A DNA stretch of 64,000 bases, from the NCBI GenBank assembly GCA_963732415.1, contig CAVSZK010000004.1, forward strand, positions 284,401-348,400, in the 5' to 3' direction. The DNA is from RPQJ01 sp963732415 (GTDB lineage Bacteria; Pseudomonadota; Gammaproteobacteria; Steroidobacterales; Steroidobacteraceae). A program made the translations under genes and the position numbers. Below are positions 24,364-33,721 of the stretch, piece by piece. Position 1 is the first letter of the stretch. Each line of letters opens with the position of its first letter. The notes under the pieces are model-generated. The model saw nothing but the letters and a program-made list of their open reading frames with translations, ran no database searches and was not told where the DNA came from.

Positions 24364-26090
24364 AGCGCAGCACCAGCAATGACCGCAGCGCCGGGGGCCA
24401 CCGATGGCGTCACTGGCTGGTCGTCGGCATGCTCGGCATCGCCGGCGCGTCGCTGGTCGCGCGCGCGGTCTACCTGCAGGTGATCGACCAGGCTTTCCTC
24501 GAGAAGCAGGGCGACGCGCGCATCCTGCGCAAGGCGCGGCTCTCGGCCAACCGCGGCATGATCCTGGACCGCAACGGCGAGGCGCTTGCAGTCAGCACGC
24601 CCGTCGATACGGTGTGGGCGGATCCGCGCAAGCTCGCCGAGGCACCGCAGGACTTCCCGAAGCTGGCCAAGGCGCTGGACCGCGACCCCCAGTGGCTCGC
24701 GCGCCGCGTCACCGGCAGCCTCGATCGCGAGTTCGTCTATCTCGTGCGCCACATGCGTCCGCAGGATGCCGCGCGCGTCAAGGAACTGCGCATCCCCGGC
24801 GTGGACACGCTGCGCGAGTACCGGCGCTACTACCCGGCGGGCGAGGTGACGGGCCACCTGCTCGGCTTCACCAACGTGGACGACGTAGGGCAGGAAGGGC
24901 TCGAGCTTGCCTACGACCAGTGGCTCGGCGGCGTCCCGGGCGAGAAGATCGTCATGCGCGACAGCCTCGGCCGCACCATCGAGGACATCGAGCGCATCAG
25001 CGCGCCGCGTCCCGGCCAGGACCTGCGCACCAGCATCGACCTGCGGGTGCAGTACCTCGCTTACCGCGAACTCAAGGCAGCGGTGCAGGCCAACAAGGCA
25101 CGCGCGGGAACGATCGTCGTGCTCGACATCGCCACGGGTGAAGTGCTGGCCATGGTCAACCAGCCGACCTTCAACCCGAACGACCGCGAGCAGTACGCGG
25201 CGTCCCGCTACCGCAACCGCACGACAAACGACTTCCTCGAGCCGGGATCGAGCATGAAGCCGTTCATCGTCGCGGCCGCGATGGAGACGGGTCGCTATCA
25301 CGCCGACACGTTGATCAACACGTCGCCCGGCATGATGCGCGTCGGCATCAAGACGGTGAAGGATCACAACAACCTCGGCACGATCGACGTCACCACGGTA
25401 CTCGCCAAGTCGAGCAACGTGGGCGCCGCGAAAATAGCCTTGTCGCTGAAGCCCCAGGAGATGTGGGGCACGCTGGACGCGCTGGGATTCGGCCGCGTGA
25501 CGGGCTCCGGATTCCCTGGCGAGTCCACCGGGATCCTGACCGGTTACGAGCACTGGCGCCCGATCACGCAGGCGACCATGTCCTACGGGTACGGCCTGTC
25601 GGTCACGCCACTGCAGCTCGCCCAGGCATACGCAATCCTCGGTGCAGGCGGCGTGCGCCGGCCCGTCAGCCTGCGTCGCGTGGATACGCCGCCGGCGGGC
25701 GAGCGGGTGCTGCCGGAGGAAGTGGCGACGGAGCTGGTGCGGATCCTGGAGAGCGTCGTGAGCAACGCGGGCACCGCGCGTCGCGCCGCAGTGATGGGCT
25801 ATCGCGTATCCGGCAAGACCGGCACGGCCTGGAAGGCGTCCAGGAGCGGCGGCTACTCCACCAACAAGTACCTGGCAATCTTCGGCGGCGTCGTGCCGGC
25901 CAGCAATCCGCGGCTCGCGGCGGTCGTGATCATCGACGAGCCGAGCGCCGGTGCCTATTACGGCGGCGACGTCGCGGCCCCGGTCTTCTCGTCGGTAATG
26001 TCAGGCGCGCTTCGCCTGCTTGCGATACCGCCGGACGACCTCCAGAGCATCCCGGCAACCACCCTCGTCCAGGCGCAGGACCCGTGGTGA
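24360..26090 (+). CDS. ftsI: Septal peptidoglycan transpeptidase FtsI (PBP3)
   Basis: Class B penicillin-binding protein that crosslinks septal peptidoglycan with FtsW. The 576 residues have one N-terminal transmembrane helix (LVVGMLGIAGASLVARAVYL), the pedestal domain (ANRGMILDRNGEALA), and the transpeptidase motifs EPGSSMKPF (SxxK), SSN and KTGTA. GTG start at 24360 overlaps the ftsL stop. It overlaps murE by 4 bp. Confidence 0.97.
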   Translation: MKRSTSNDRSAGGHRWRHWLVVGMLGIAGASLVARAVYLQVIDQAFLEKQGDARILRKARLSANRGMILDRNGEALAVSTPVDTVWADPRKLAEAPQDFPKLAKALDRDPQWLARRVTGSLDREFVYLVRHMRPQDAARVKELRIPGVDTLREYRRYYPAGEVTGHLLGFTNVDDVGQEGLELAYDQWLGGVPGEKIVMRDSLGRTIEDIERISAPRPGQDLRTSIDLRVQYLAYRELKAAVQANKARAGTIVVLDIATGEVLAMVNQPTFNPNDREQYAASRYRNRTTNDFLEPGSSMKPFIVAAAMETGRYHADTLINTSPGMMRVGIKTVKDHNNLGTIDVTTVLAKSSNVGAAKIALSLKPQEMWGTLDALGFGRVTGSGFPGESTGILTGYEHWRPITQATMSYGYGLSVTPLQLAQAYAILGAGGVRRPVSLRRVDTPPAGERVLPEEVATELVRILESVVSNAGTARRAAVMGYRVSGKTGTAWKASRSGGYSTNKYLAIFGGVVPASNPRLAAVVIIDEPSAGAYYGGDVAAPVFSSVMSGALRLLAIPPDDLQSIPATTLVQAQDPW

Positions 26091-27634
26091 ACCATGTGCG
26101 GACCGGGGAAGTGAACGCCGTGGCAGAAGTCGATTCCGTGCCCGTGTACCAGGCGACGCTCGCATCGCTGCTCTCGGGCGTTGCCCAGCCGCTCCGCGAG
26201 CTCACAATTACCGGCCTGACGCTGGACAGCCGGCAGGCGGTGCCGGGTTGCGCGTTCCTCGCCTGCCAGGGCCGCGGCGGGCATGGCATTTCGCACGCCG
26301 CGTCCGCGGTCGAGCGCGGCGCCGTGGCGGTGCTTTTCGAGCCGGTGGCAGGGCTCGAGCCGCCGGTGCTGCCCTCGCACGTCGCCGTCCACGCGATTCC
26401 CGAGCTCGGGCGGCGCGTCGGCGAGATGGCGGATCGATTCTTCCGCCAGCCGTCGTCCGATCTCGAGGTCGCGGGCATCACCGGCACCAACGGCAAGACG
26501 ACGACGGCCTACCTGCTCGCGCAGGCTGCCGAGGCAGTCGGGCGCAAGGGCGCCTACCTGGGCACCATCGGGTTCGGGCGCCCGGGCTCGCTGGCCACTT
26601 CGGTACTCACGACCCCCGACTGCGTCACCGTGCACCGGCTGCTCGCCGAGGCGCGGGATTCCGGCGCGAAAACCATGGCGCTCGAGGTGTCGTCGCACGC
26701 GCTCGACCAGGGTCGTGTGGACGCGGTGCGATTCGACACCGCGGTGTTCACGAACCTGACGCGCGATCACCTCGACTACCACGGCACGCTCGATGCCTAC
26801 TTCGCGGCGAAGGAGCGCATCTTCCGCGCGCCTGGCCTGCGCCGCGCGATCGTGAACGTGCGCGACGAGTTCGGCCGGCGCCTCGCCGACGCGCTCGACC
26901 CTGCCGTCGAGCCGGTTTTCTTCTCGACCTCGAACGACGTATGGGCGCCCCAGGGTGCGGCCTGGATCCGGCTGCCGGAGATGCGCGCCACGGCCGCCGG
27001 GCTCACGCTGCACGTCGAGAGCAGTTGGGGCGCAGGCACGTTGCGATCGCCACTGGTCGGCGAGTTCAATGCCGAGAACCTGCTTGCCGTGCTCGGTGTA
27101 CTGCTCGGCTGGAAGATCCCGCTGCAGCGCTCGCTCGCCGCGCTCGCGACCTGCGTGCCGCCGCCCGGGCGGATGGAGGCCTTCGGTGGCGGTGCCCAGC
27201 CGCTCGCGCTGGTCGACTATGCCCACACGCCCGATGCGCTCGGCAAGCTGCTCGAGGCGGCTCGCGCGCATGCGCGTGGCCGCGTGCACTGCGTGTTCGG
27301 CTGCGGCGGCGATCGCGATCCCGGCAAGCGCCCGATGATGGGGGCGATCGCCGAGCACGGCGCGGACGTGGTGATCGTCACGGACGACAATCCTCGTACC
27401 GAGGTCTCACGCTCGATCATCGAGCAGATCCTCGCCGGCATGCGCGAACCGGGCGCGGCGCAGGTGATCGCCGACCGGGCCGAGGCCATCCACCATGCGC
27501 TCGCAGAGGCGGATCCGGGCGACGTCGTGGTGATCGCGGGCAAGGGTCACGAGGAACACCAGTTGATCGGCGGCGAAGTCCGGCCGTTCAGCGACCGGCA
27601 GGTCGTGCAGGACGCGCTCGGGAGCGAGGCATGA
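26087..27634 (+). CDS. murE: UDP-MurNAc-L-Ala-D-Glu:meso-diaminopimelate ligase
   Basis: Adds the third stem-peptide residue. The 515 residues carry the ATP site GITGTNGKTTTAYL, the carbamylated-lysine region, VSSHALDQGRV, DYAHTPDAL and the DNPRTE motif that selects meso-diaminopimelate rather than lysine. GTG at 26087 overlaps the ftsI stop; other in-frame GTGs (26096, 26111, 26120) could serve. Confidence 0.96.
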   Translation: MNHVRTGEVNAVAEVDSVPVYQATLASLLSGVAQPLRELTITGLTLDSRQAVPGCAFLACQGRGGHGISHAASAVERGAVAVLFEPVAGLEPPVLPSHVAVHAIPELGRRVGEMADRFFRQPSSDLEVAGITGTNGKTTTAYLLAQAAEAVGRKGAYLGTIGFGRPGSLATSVLTTPDCVTVHRLLAEARDSGAKTMALEVSSHALDQGRVDAVRFDTAVFTNLTRDHLDYHGTLDAYFAAKERIFRAPGLRRAIVNVRDEFGRRLADALDPAVEPVFFSTSNDVWAPQGAAWIRLPEMRATAAGLTLHVESSWGAGTLRSPLVGEFNAENLLAVLGVLLGWKIPLQRSLAALATCVPPPGRMEAFGGGAQPLALVDYAHTPDALGKLLEAARAHARGRVHCVFGCGGDRDPGKRPMMGAIAEHGADVVIVTDDNPRTEVSRSIIEQILAGMREPGAAQVIADRAEAIHHALAEADPGDVVVIAGKGHEEHQLIGGEVRPFSDRQVVQDALGSEA

Positions 27635-29013
27635 TCCGCGACCTCGCAGAACTCGCCCGCGTGACCGGCGGCAGGCTGGAGGGCGCGAATACCGTCTTCG
27701 GCGCGCTCTCCACCGACAGCCGCACGCTGGAGCCGGGTTCGCTGTTCGTGGCGCTCGTCGGCGACAGGTTCGACGCTCACGACTATGTCCGCCAGGCCGC
27801 GGAGCGTGGCTGCAGCGCCGCGCTGGTCAGTCGACCGGTCGAGGCGGTGGTGCCGCAGGTCGTAGTGACCGACACGCTGGCTGCACTCACCGCATTCGCA
27901 CGTGCGTGGCGGGCTGACTACCAGGGCACCGTGGTGGGCATCACTGGCAGCAACGGCAAGACCACGGTCAAGGAAATGACGGGCGCCATCCTCGGTGCCT
28001 GCGGTCCCTGCCTGGTCACGCAGGGCAACCTGAACAACCACATCGGTGTGCCGCTCACGCTTTCCCGCATGGGGCCGCAGCACGTGTACGCAGTGATCGA
28101 GATGGGCGCGAACCACCGCGGGGAAATCGCGGACCTGGCTTCGATCGCCCGGCCCGACGTCGGGCTGGTGATCAACGCGGGACCGGCCCATCTCGAGGGT
28201 TTCGGCGGCATCGAGGGCGTCGCGCGCGGCAAGGGCGAGATGTTCGAGGCGCTGGGCGCCAACGGCACGGCAGTGATCAATGCCGACGATCGCTTTGCCG
28301 GCTTCTGGCGGGGGCTGGCGCGCACGGCCGGCCGGACCGTGACTTTCGGCATGCGCGAGGACGCCGACTTTGCTGCATCAAACGTGGCCGAGCGGACTTC
28401 GGACCAGGGTTTCGCCACCGAATTCGACCTGAAGAGCCCGCAGGGCAGCCGGCACATATCGATCGCGCTTTCGGGCGACCACAACGTGATGAATGCGCTG
28501 GCCGCGGCTGCCGCTGCCTCCGCCGCGGGCGCCAGCCTCGACGCGATCGTGGAAGGCCTCGTCGCGATGCGGCCGGTCGAAGGCCGCCTGCGCATGCGCG
28601 CCGCGCTGAACGGTGCACGGCTCATCGACGATTCCTACAACGCCAACCCGGGTTCGGTGCGGGCGGGCCTCGAGTCCCTGGCGAAGCTGCCGGGCCAGCA
28701 CTGGCTGGTGCTTGGCGAGATGCGCGAACTCGGCGCGGACTCCGACCGGCTGCACGCGGAAATGGGCGCGCTGGCGCGGCAGAGCGGCGTGAGCCGGCTG
28801 CTCGCGATCGGCGACGGGTCGAAGCACGCGGTCGAGGCGTATGGCGTGGGAGGCCAGTGGTTCGCCGGCGTCGACGACCTGATCACGGTGGCGCGGTCGG
28901 ACCTTGGCGAGGGCGTGACGGTACTGGTCAAGGGATCCCGGTCGAATCGCCTGGAGCGCGTCGCGGACGCGCTTGCGGCGGATGCCGGCACCGCTGGCGC
29001 AGGAGGCCACTAG
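27631..29013 (+). CDS. murF: UDP-MurNAc-tripeptide:D-alanyl-D-alanine ligase
   Basis: Adds D-Ala-D-Ala to complete the UDP-MurNAc-pentapeptide. The 460 residues show ALSTDSRTLEPGSLFVAL, ATP-binding GITGSNGKTTVKEM, QGNLNNHIGVPLTL, EMGANHRGEI and DDSYNANPGSVRAGLESL. ATG overlaps the murE stop. mraY follows after 1 bp. Confidence 0.97.
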   Translation: MIRDLAELARVTGGRLEGANTVFGALSTDSRTLEPGSLFVALVGDRFDAHDYVRQAAERGCSAALVSRPVEAVVPQVVVTDTLAALTAFARAWRADYQGTVVGITGSNGKTTVKEMTGAILGACGPCLVTQGNLNNHIGVPLTLSRMGPQHVYAVIEMGANHRGEIADLASIARPDVGLVINAGPAHLEGFGGIEGVARGKGEMFEALGANGTAVINADDRFAGFWRGLARTAGRTVTFGMREDADFAASNVAERTSDQGFATEFDLKSPQGSRHISIALSGDHNVMNALAAAAAASAAGASLDAIVEGLVAMRPVEGRLRMRAALNGARLIDDSYNANPGSVRAGLESLAKLPGQHWLVLGEMRELGADSDRLHAEMGALARQSGVSRLLAIGDGSKHAVEAYGVGGQWFAGVDDLITVARSDLGEGVTVLVKGSRSNRLERVADALAADAGTAGAGGH

Positions 29014-29014
29014 C

Positions 29015-30097
29015 ATGCTGCGCCATGTAGCCGAGTGGCTCACCCAGTACTACTCGGGCTTCAACGTATTCAGCTACCTGACGCTGCGCGCGATCCTCGC
29101 GGCGCTGACGGCACTGACGATCTCGTTCGTGGTCGGCCCCGGGATGATTCGCAGGCTCGCCGAGCGACAGGTCGGCCAGCGCGTGCGTTCCGACGGTCCG
29201 CAGAGTCACCTGTCGAAAGCCGGCACGCCCACCATGGGCGGCGCGCTGATCCTGGTGGCGATCGTCACGGGCACGCTGCTTTGGGCGGACCTCGCCAATC
29301 GTTTCGTGTGGATCACGCTCGCGGTGACGGTGGCGTTCGGCCTGATCGGCTTCTGGGACGACTACCTGAAGCTGGTGGTCGGCGATTCGCGCGGGCTCAT
29401 CGCGCGCTACAAGTATTTCTGGCAGTCGGTGGCCGGCCTCGGCGCCGCGTTCGCGCTCTACCTCACCGCGCACACGCCGGCGGAGACCACGCTGATCGTG
29501 CCGTTCGTGAAGAACTTCGTGCTGCCGCTCGGGCCGCTGTTCGTCGTGCTCTCGTACTTCGTGATCGTGGGCTCGAGCAACGCGGTCAACCTCACCGACG
29601 GACTCGACGGGCTCGCGATCATGCCCGCTGTGCTGGTGGCCGGCGCGCTCGGCGTATTCGCCTACGCGTCGGGCAACGTCGTGTTCGCCAACTACCTGGC
29701 GATTCCCTACATCGCCGGCGCGGGCGAGGTGCTGGTGATCTGCTCGTCGATCTTCGGCGCCGGCCTCGGATTCCTGTGGTTCAACACGTATCCCGCGCAG
29801 GTATTCATGGGCGACATCGGCGCGCTGGCGCTCGGTGCCGCACTCGGCGTGATCGCCGTCATCGTTCGCCAGGAAATCGTTCTCTTCATCATGGGCGGCG
29901 TGTTCGTGATGGAGACCGTCTCCGTCATCCTGCAGGTGGGCTCCTTCAAGCTGCGCGGCAAGCGCATCTTCCGCATGGCGCCCATCCACCATCATTACGA
30001 ACTCAAGGGCTGGGCCGAGCCGAAGGTGATCGTGCGCTTCTGGATCATCACCGTGATCCTCGTGCTGATCGGGCTGGCGACCCTGAAGCTGCGATGA
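29015..30097 (+). CDS. mraY: Phospho-N-acetylmuramoyl-pentapeptide transferase
   Basis: Polytopic enzyme making lipid I on undecaprenyl phosphate. The 360 residues have about ten transmembrane helices and the catalytic features GTPTMGG, FWDDYLKL, NAVNLTDGLDGL, FMGDIGALALGA and the HHHYE loop. AGGAGG lies at good distance before ATG 29015. Overlaps murD by 4 bp. Confidence 0.97.
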   Translation: MLRHVAEWLTQYYSGFNVFSYLTLRAILAALTALTISFVVGPGMIRRLAERQVGQRVRSDGPQSHLSKAGTPTMGGALILVAIVTGTLLWADLANRFVWITLAVTVAFGLIGFWDDYLKLVVGDSRGLIARYKYFWQSVAGLGAAFALYLTAHTPAETTLIVPFVKNFVLPLGPLFVVLSYFVIVGSSNAVNLTDGLDGLAIMPAVLVAGALGVFAYASGNVVFANYLAIPYIAGAGEVLVICSSIFGAGLGFLWFNTYPAQVFMGDIGALALGAALGVIAVIVRQEIVLFIMGGVFVMETVSVILQVGSFKLRGKRIFRMAPIHHHYELKGWAEPKVIVRFWIITVILVLIGLATLKLR

Positions 30098-31449
30098 ACG
30101 CGCAACCGGACAACCTCGTGCCGCTCGAGCCGGGTACCCGGGCACTGGTGCTCGGCCTCGGCCGCACCGGACTGTCGGCCGCGCGCTACCTGCATCGCAA
30201 GGGACTAACGCTGCGCGTTGCGGACACGCGCGCCGAGCCGCCCGGGATCGAGGCGCTGCGCAGGGAACTGGACGGGACCGAGGTTCGCACCGGCCCGTTC
30301 GAGGACACGTTGCTCGATGACGTGGCGCAGGTGCTCATCTCGCCCGGGCTCTCGCTGCGGGAGCCGATCGCGGTCGAAGCGGCGCGGCGCGGCCTGCCGG
30401 TCGTGGGCGACATCGAGCTGTTCGCGCGCGAGACCGGTGCTCCGATTGCGGCGGTCACCGGCACAAACGGCAAGAGCACGGTGACCGCGCTGCTGGCGGA
30501 GCTTGCGACCGCCGGGGGGCAGGCGGCGGTGGCCGGCGGAAACCTGGGCGAGCCCGCGCTCGACCTGCTGGAACGCGCGACGCCGGGCCTGTACGTGCTC
30601 GAGCTGTCGAGCTTCCAGCTGGAGACGACGCACTCGCTGCGCACCGTGACGGCCGCGGTGCTGAACGTCACCTCCGATCACATGGACCGCTACGGCTCGC
30701 TTGCCGACTATGCGGCCGCAAAGGCTCGCATCTTCGACGGATGCGAGACGGCCGTCATCAACGCCGACGACCCGCTGGTACGCGACATGCCGCGCGCTGG
30801 CCAGCGCGTGCTCTCGTTCAGCCTCGAGGATGCGGGCGCGGATTACAGTCTGGGCGGCGGCGCGCAGCCATGGCTCGCCTGCCGCGGCGAGCCGCTGCTG
30901 CCCGTCTCCGCAATGCGCCTCACCGGCAGGCACAACGTGGCCAATGCGCTTGCCGCGCTCGCGATGAGCGAGGCACTGGACCTGCCGCGTGCGCCCGTGC
31001 TTGATGCGCTTGCGGCGTTCGGTGGGCTCGCGCACCGGGCGCAGTGGGTCGCCGACGTGGCCGGCGTCCATTTCGTCAATGACTCGAAGGGTACGAATGT
31101 CGGCGCCACCGTCGCCGCCGTGTCCGGCACGGCGGGGCCGATCGTGCTGATCGCCGGGGGCGACGGCAAGGGGCAGGATTTCGGCGCACTCCACGCGGCA
31201 TTCCGCGGCAAGGTGCGACACGCGGTGCTGATCGGTCGCGACGCGCCGAGGATTGCGGCCGCGCTCGAGGGTGCCTGCAGCACGGAAATCGCGACCGACA
31301 TGGCGTCCGCGGTCCGCGCCGCCCGTGCAGCCGCGCAGCCGGGCGACACAGTGCTGCTGTCACCGGCCTGCGCCAGCCTCGACATGTTCCGCGACTTCGC
31401 GCACCGCGGCGATGAATTCGCCGCCTCGGTGAGAGGTCTCGCCGCATGA
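30094..31449 (+). CDS. murD: UDP-MurNAc-L-alanine:D-glutamate ligase
   Basis: Adds D-glutamate to UDP-MurNAc-L-Ala. The 451 residues begin with a Rossmann-like domain (RALVLGLGRTGLSAARYL), then ATP site AVTGTNGKSTVTALL, ELSSFQLETT, NVTSDHMDRYGS and VNDSKGTNVGAT. Overlaps mraY and ftsW by 4 bp each. Confidence 0.97.
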   Translation: MNAQPDNLVPLEPGTRALVLGLGRTGLSAARYLHRKGLTLRVADTRAEPPGIEALRRELDGTEVRTGPFEDTLLDDVAQVLISPGLSLREPIAVEAARRGLPVVGDIELFARETGAPIAAVTGTNGKSTVTALLAELATAGGQAAVAGGNLGEPALDLLERATPGLYVLELSSFQLETTHSLRTVTAAVLNVTSDHMDRYGSLADYAAAKARIFDGCETAVINADDPLVRDMPRAGQRVLSFSLEDAGADYSLGGGAQPWLACRGEPLLPVSAMRLTGRHNVANALAALAMSEALDLPRAPVLDALAAFGGLAHRAQWVADVAGVHFVNDSKGTNVGATVAAVSGTAGPIVLIAGGDGKGQDFGALHAAFRGKVRHAVLIGRDAPRIAAALEGACSTEIATDMASAVRAARAAAQPGDTVLLSPACASLDMFRDFAHRGDEFAASVRGLAA

Positions 31450-32633
31450 CAACGACCACCATGTCCTACGCACGCTTCAGCGGCCAGCCGCGGCGATTCG
31501 TCTTCGACTCCGTGGTGGTCGGTACCGTCGCGGCGCTGCTGCTGATCGGCCTGGTGATGGTGGCGTCGGCGTCGATCGGCATTTCCGATCACGAATCGGG
31601 CAACCCCTTCTTCTACTTCGAGCGGCAGCTCCTGTACGTAATGATGGGACTGGTTGCCGCATTCATCGCGATGGCGATCCCGACCGGCGTCTGGGAGAAG
31701 CACTCGATGGTGCTGCTGGTGGTCGGTTTCGCGCTGCTGCTGCTGGTACTCGTGCCGGGCATCGGGCACGAGGTGAACGGCAGCCGTCGCTGGGCGCGGC
31801 TCGGGTTCATGAATTTCCAGGTATCGGAAATCGCCCGCGTGATGCTGCTCACCTACCTGTCGAGCTACGCCGTGCGACGCGCGGAGGAACTCTCCACCAG
31901 CTTCCAGGGATTCATGAAGCCGGTGGCCGTGCTGGTTGCGGCGGCGATGCTGCTGTTGCTCGAGCCGGACTTCGGGGCTGCGACCGTGCTGATGGCCACG
32001 GGACTCGCGGTGCTGTTCCTCGCGGGCGTGCGCCTGCACCACCTGCTGGTGCCCGTCGTCGGCGGCGTCGCCGCGATGGCAGTGCTGGCGGTGACCTCGT
32101 CCTATCGGATGCGTCGCCTCACGGCATTCCGCAATCCCTGGGAGGACCCGTTCGACAGCGGATTCCAGCTCGTGCAGTCGCTGATCGCGATCGGGCGCGG
32201 CGAGTGGTTCGGCGTCGGGCTCGGCTCCAGCGTGCAGAAACTGTTCTACCTGCCGGAGGCACACACCGACTTCGTGTTCGCGGTCCTCGCCGAGGAGTTC
32301 GGGTTCGTGGGCGTCTGCGTGGTCATCGGGCTGTTCGCGGTGCTGGTCAGCCGGGCACTCGCGATCTCGCGCCGGGCCGCCGACGCCGGGCTGCAGTTCC
32401 AGTCCTATCTTGCCGCCTCGATCGGCATCTGGCTCGGTCTCCAGGCCTTCGTGAACATCGGCGTCAACATGGGCCTGCTGCCGACCAAGGGCCTGACGCT
32501 GCCGCTGCTTTCCTACGGCGGCAGCAGCATGCTGGTCACGCTCGGCGTGCTCGGGCTGTTGCTGCGGATCAACCACGAGGCGCAGGCGGCCGATCGGCCG
32601 GCGGCGGCGCCGCGCCAGGCGCGTGGCACATGA
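31446..32633 (+). CDS. ftsW: Septal peptidoglycan polymerase FtsW
   Basis: SEDS-family glycosyltransferase that polymerises septal glycan with FtsI. The 395 residues have about ten transmembrane helices, the catalytic-loop region RMRRLTAFRNPWEDPFDSGFQ and the SEDS signature AVLAEEFGFVG; LLSYGGSSML closes the core. Overlaps murD and murG by 4 bp. Confidence 0.96.
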   Translation: MTTTTMSYARFSGQPRRFVFDSVVVGTVAALLLIGLVMVASASIGISDHESGNPFFYFERQLLYVMMGLVAAFIAMAIPTGVWEKHSMVLLVVGFALLLLVLVPGIGHEVNGSRRWARLGFMNFQVSEIARVMLLTYLSSYAVRRAEELSTSFQGFMKPVAVLVAAAMLLLLEPDFGAATVLMATGLAVLFLAGVRLHHLLVPVVGGVAAMAVLAVTSSYRMRRLTAFRNPWEDPFDSGFQLVQSLIAIGRGEWFGVGLGSSVQKLFYLPEAHTDFVFAVLAEEFGFVGVCVVIGLFAVLVSRALAISRRAADAGLQFQSYLAASIGIWLGLQAFVNIGVNMGLLPTKGLTLPLLSYGGSSMLVTLGVLGLLLRINHEAQAADRPAAAPRQARGT

Positions 32634-33721
32634 AGCGCCCGACGGCAATGATCATGGCTGGCGGCACTGGCGGGCACGTCTTCCCGGCGCTCGCAACCGC
32701 GCGCGTGCTGCGTGAGCGCGGATATGACCTCGTGTGGCTCGGCACTCGCCGCGGCATCGAGGCGCGCCTGGTGCCGGCCGCGGGCATTCCGGTCGAGTGG
32801 CTGAGCGTGAGCGGCCTGCGCGGCAAGGGCATCGGCACCTTGCTCGCCGCGCCGTTCCGGCTCGCCCGCGCATTGATGCAGGCGCTCCGCGCCATGCGGC
32901 GTCATCGGCCCAGTGTCGTGCTCGGCGCCGGCGGTTTCGTCTCCGGGCCCGGTGGCCTGGCTGCCTGGCTCACGCGCACGCCGCTGGTGGTGCACGAGCA
33001 GAACGCGGTCGCAGGCCTGACCAATCGCCTGCTCGCGCGCATCGCCGACCGTGTGCTGGAGGGATTCCCGGGCAGCTTCGGCGAGGGCGTGAAGGCCGAG
33101 CGGGTCGGCAATCCCGTGCGTCGCGAGATTGCCAACGTGCCGCCGCCGGAGCGCCGTTACGCAGGTCGCGAGGGCCGCGTGCGCCTGCTGGTGTTCGGCG
33201 GCAGCCAGGGAGCGGCGCGGCTCAATACCGTCGTGCCTGCCGCGATCTCGGAGCTTCCGGAGTGGTTGCGCCCGGAAGTGCTGCACCAGACAGGCGCGCG
33301 GAGCGTCGAGGAAACGGCCGCTGCCTACCGCACGCGCGGCATCGTGGCCGATGTGCGCGCCTTCATCGACGACATGGCGGGCGCCTATGGCTGGGCTGAC
33401 CTCGCCGTGTGTCGCTCCGGCGCGCTGACCGTCGCGGAACTCGCGGCCGCCGGCGTCCCTGCCGTGCTGGTTCCATTCCCTGCGGCAGTGGATGACCACC
33501 AGACCAGGAACGCGCAGTACGTGGTTCGCGCCGGTGCGGCGCTGCTGCTGGCCGAGTCGGGACTCACGCCGGTGTCGCTCGCCGCGAAACTGCGTGAGCT
33601 GCTCGAGGCAGGCCGGCCGAGGCTCGAGCGCATGGCGCGCGCCGCGCGCGCCGCATCAGTCGCCGATGCCGACGTGCGGCTCGCCGATGCATGCATCGCG
33701 GCGGCCGGAGGCGCGGCATGA
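32630..33721 (+). CDS. murG: Lipid II synthase MurG
   Basis: GT28 glycosyltransferase that adds GlcNAc to lipid I on the cytoplasmic face. The 363 residues have the N-terminal glycine loop MAGGTGGHVFPALA, VLGAGGFVSGPGG, VVHEQNAVAGLTNR, VFGGSQGAARLN and the C-terminal UDP-GlcNAc site CRSGALTVAELAAAG with PFPAAVDDHQTRNA. ATG overlaps the ftsW stop. Confidence 0.97.
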   Translation: MKRPTAMIMAGGTGGHVFPALATARVLRERGYDLVWLGTRRGIEARLVPAAGIPVEWLSVSGLRGKGIGTLLAAPFRLARALMQALRAMRRHRPSVVLGAGGFVSGPGGLAAWLTRTPLVVHEQNAVAGLTNRLLARIADRVLEGFPGSFGEGVKAERVGNPVRREIANVPPPERRYAGREGRVRLLVFGGSQGAARLNTVVPAAISELPEWLRPEVLHQTGARSVEETAAAYRTRGIVADVRAFIDDMAGAYGWADLAVCRSGALTVAELAAAGVPAVLVPFPAAVDDHQTRNAQYVVRAGAALLLAESGLTPVSLAAKLRELLEAGRPRLERMARAARAASVADADVRLADACIAAAGGAA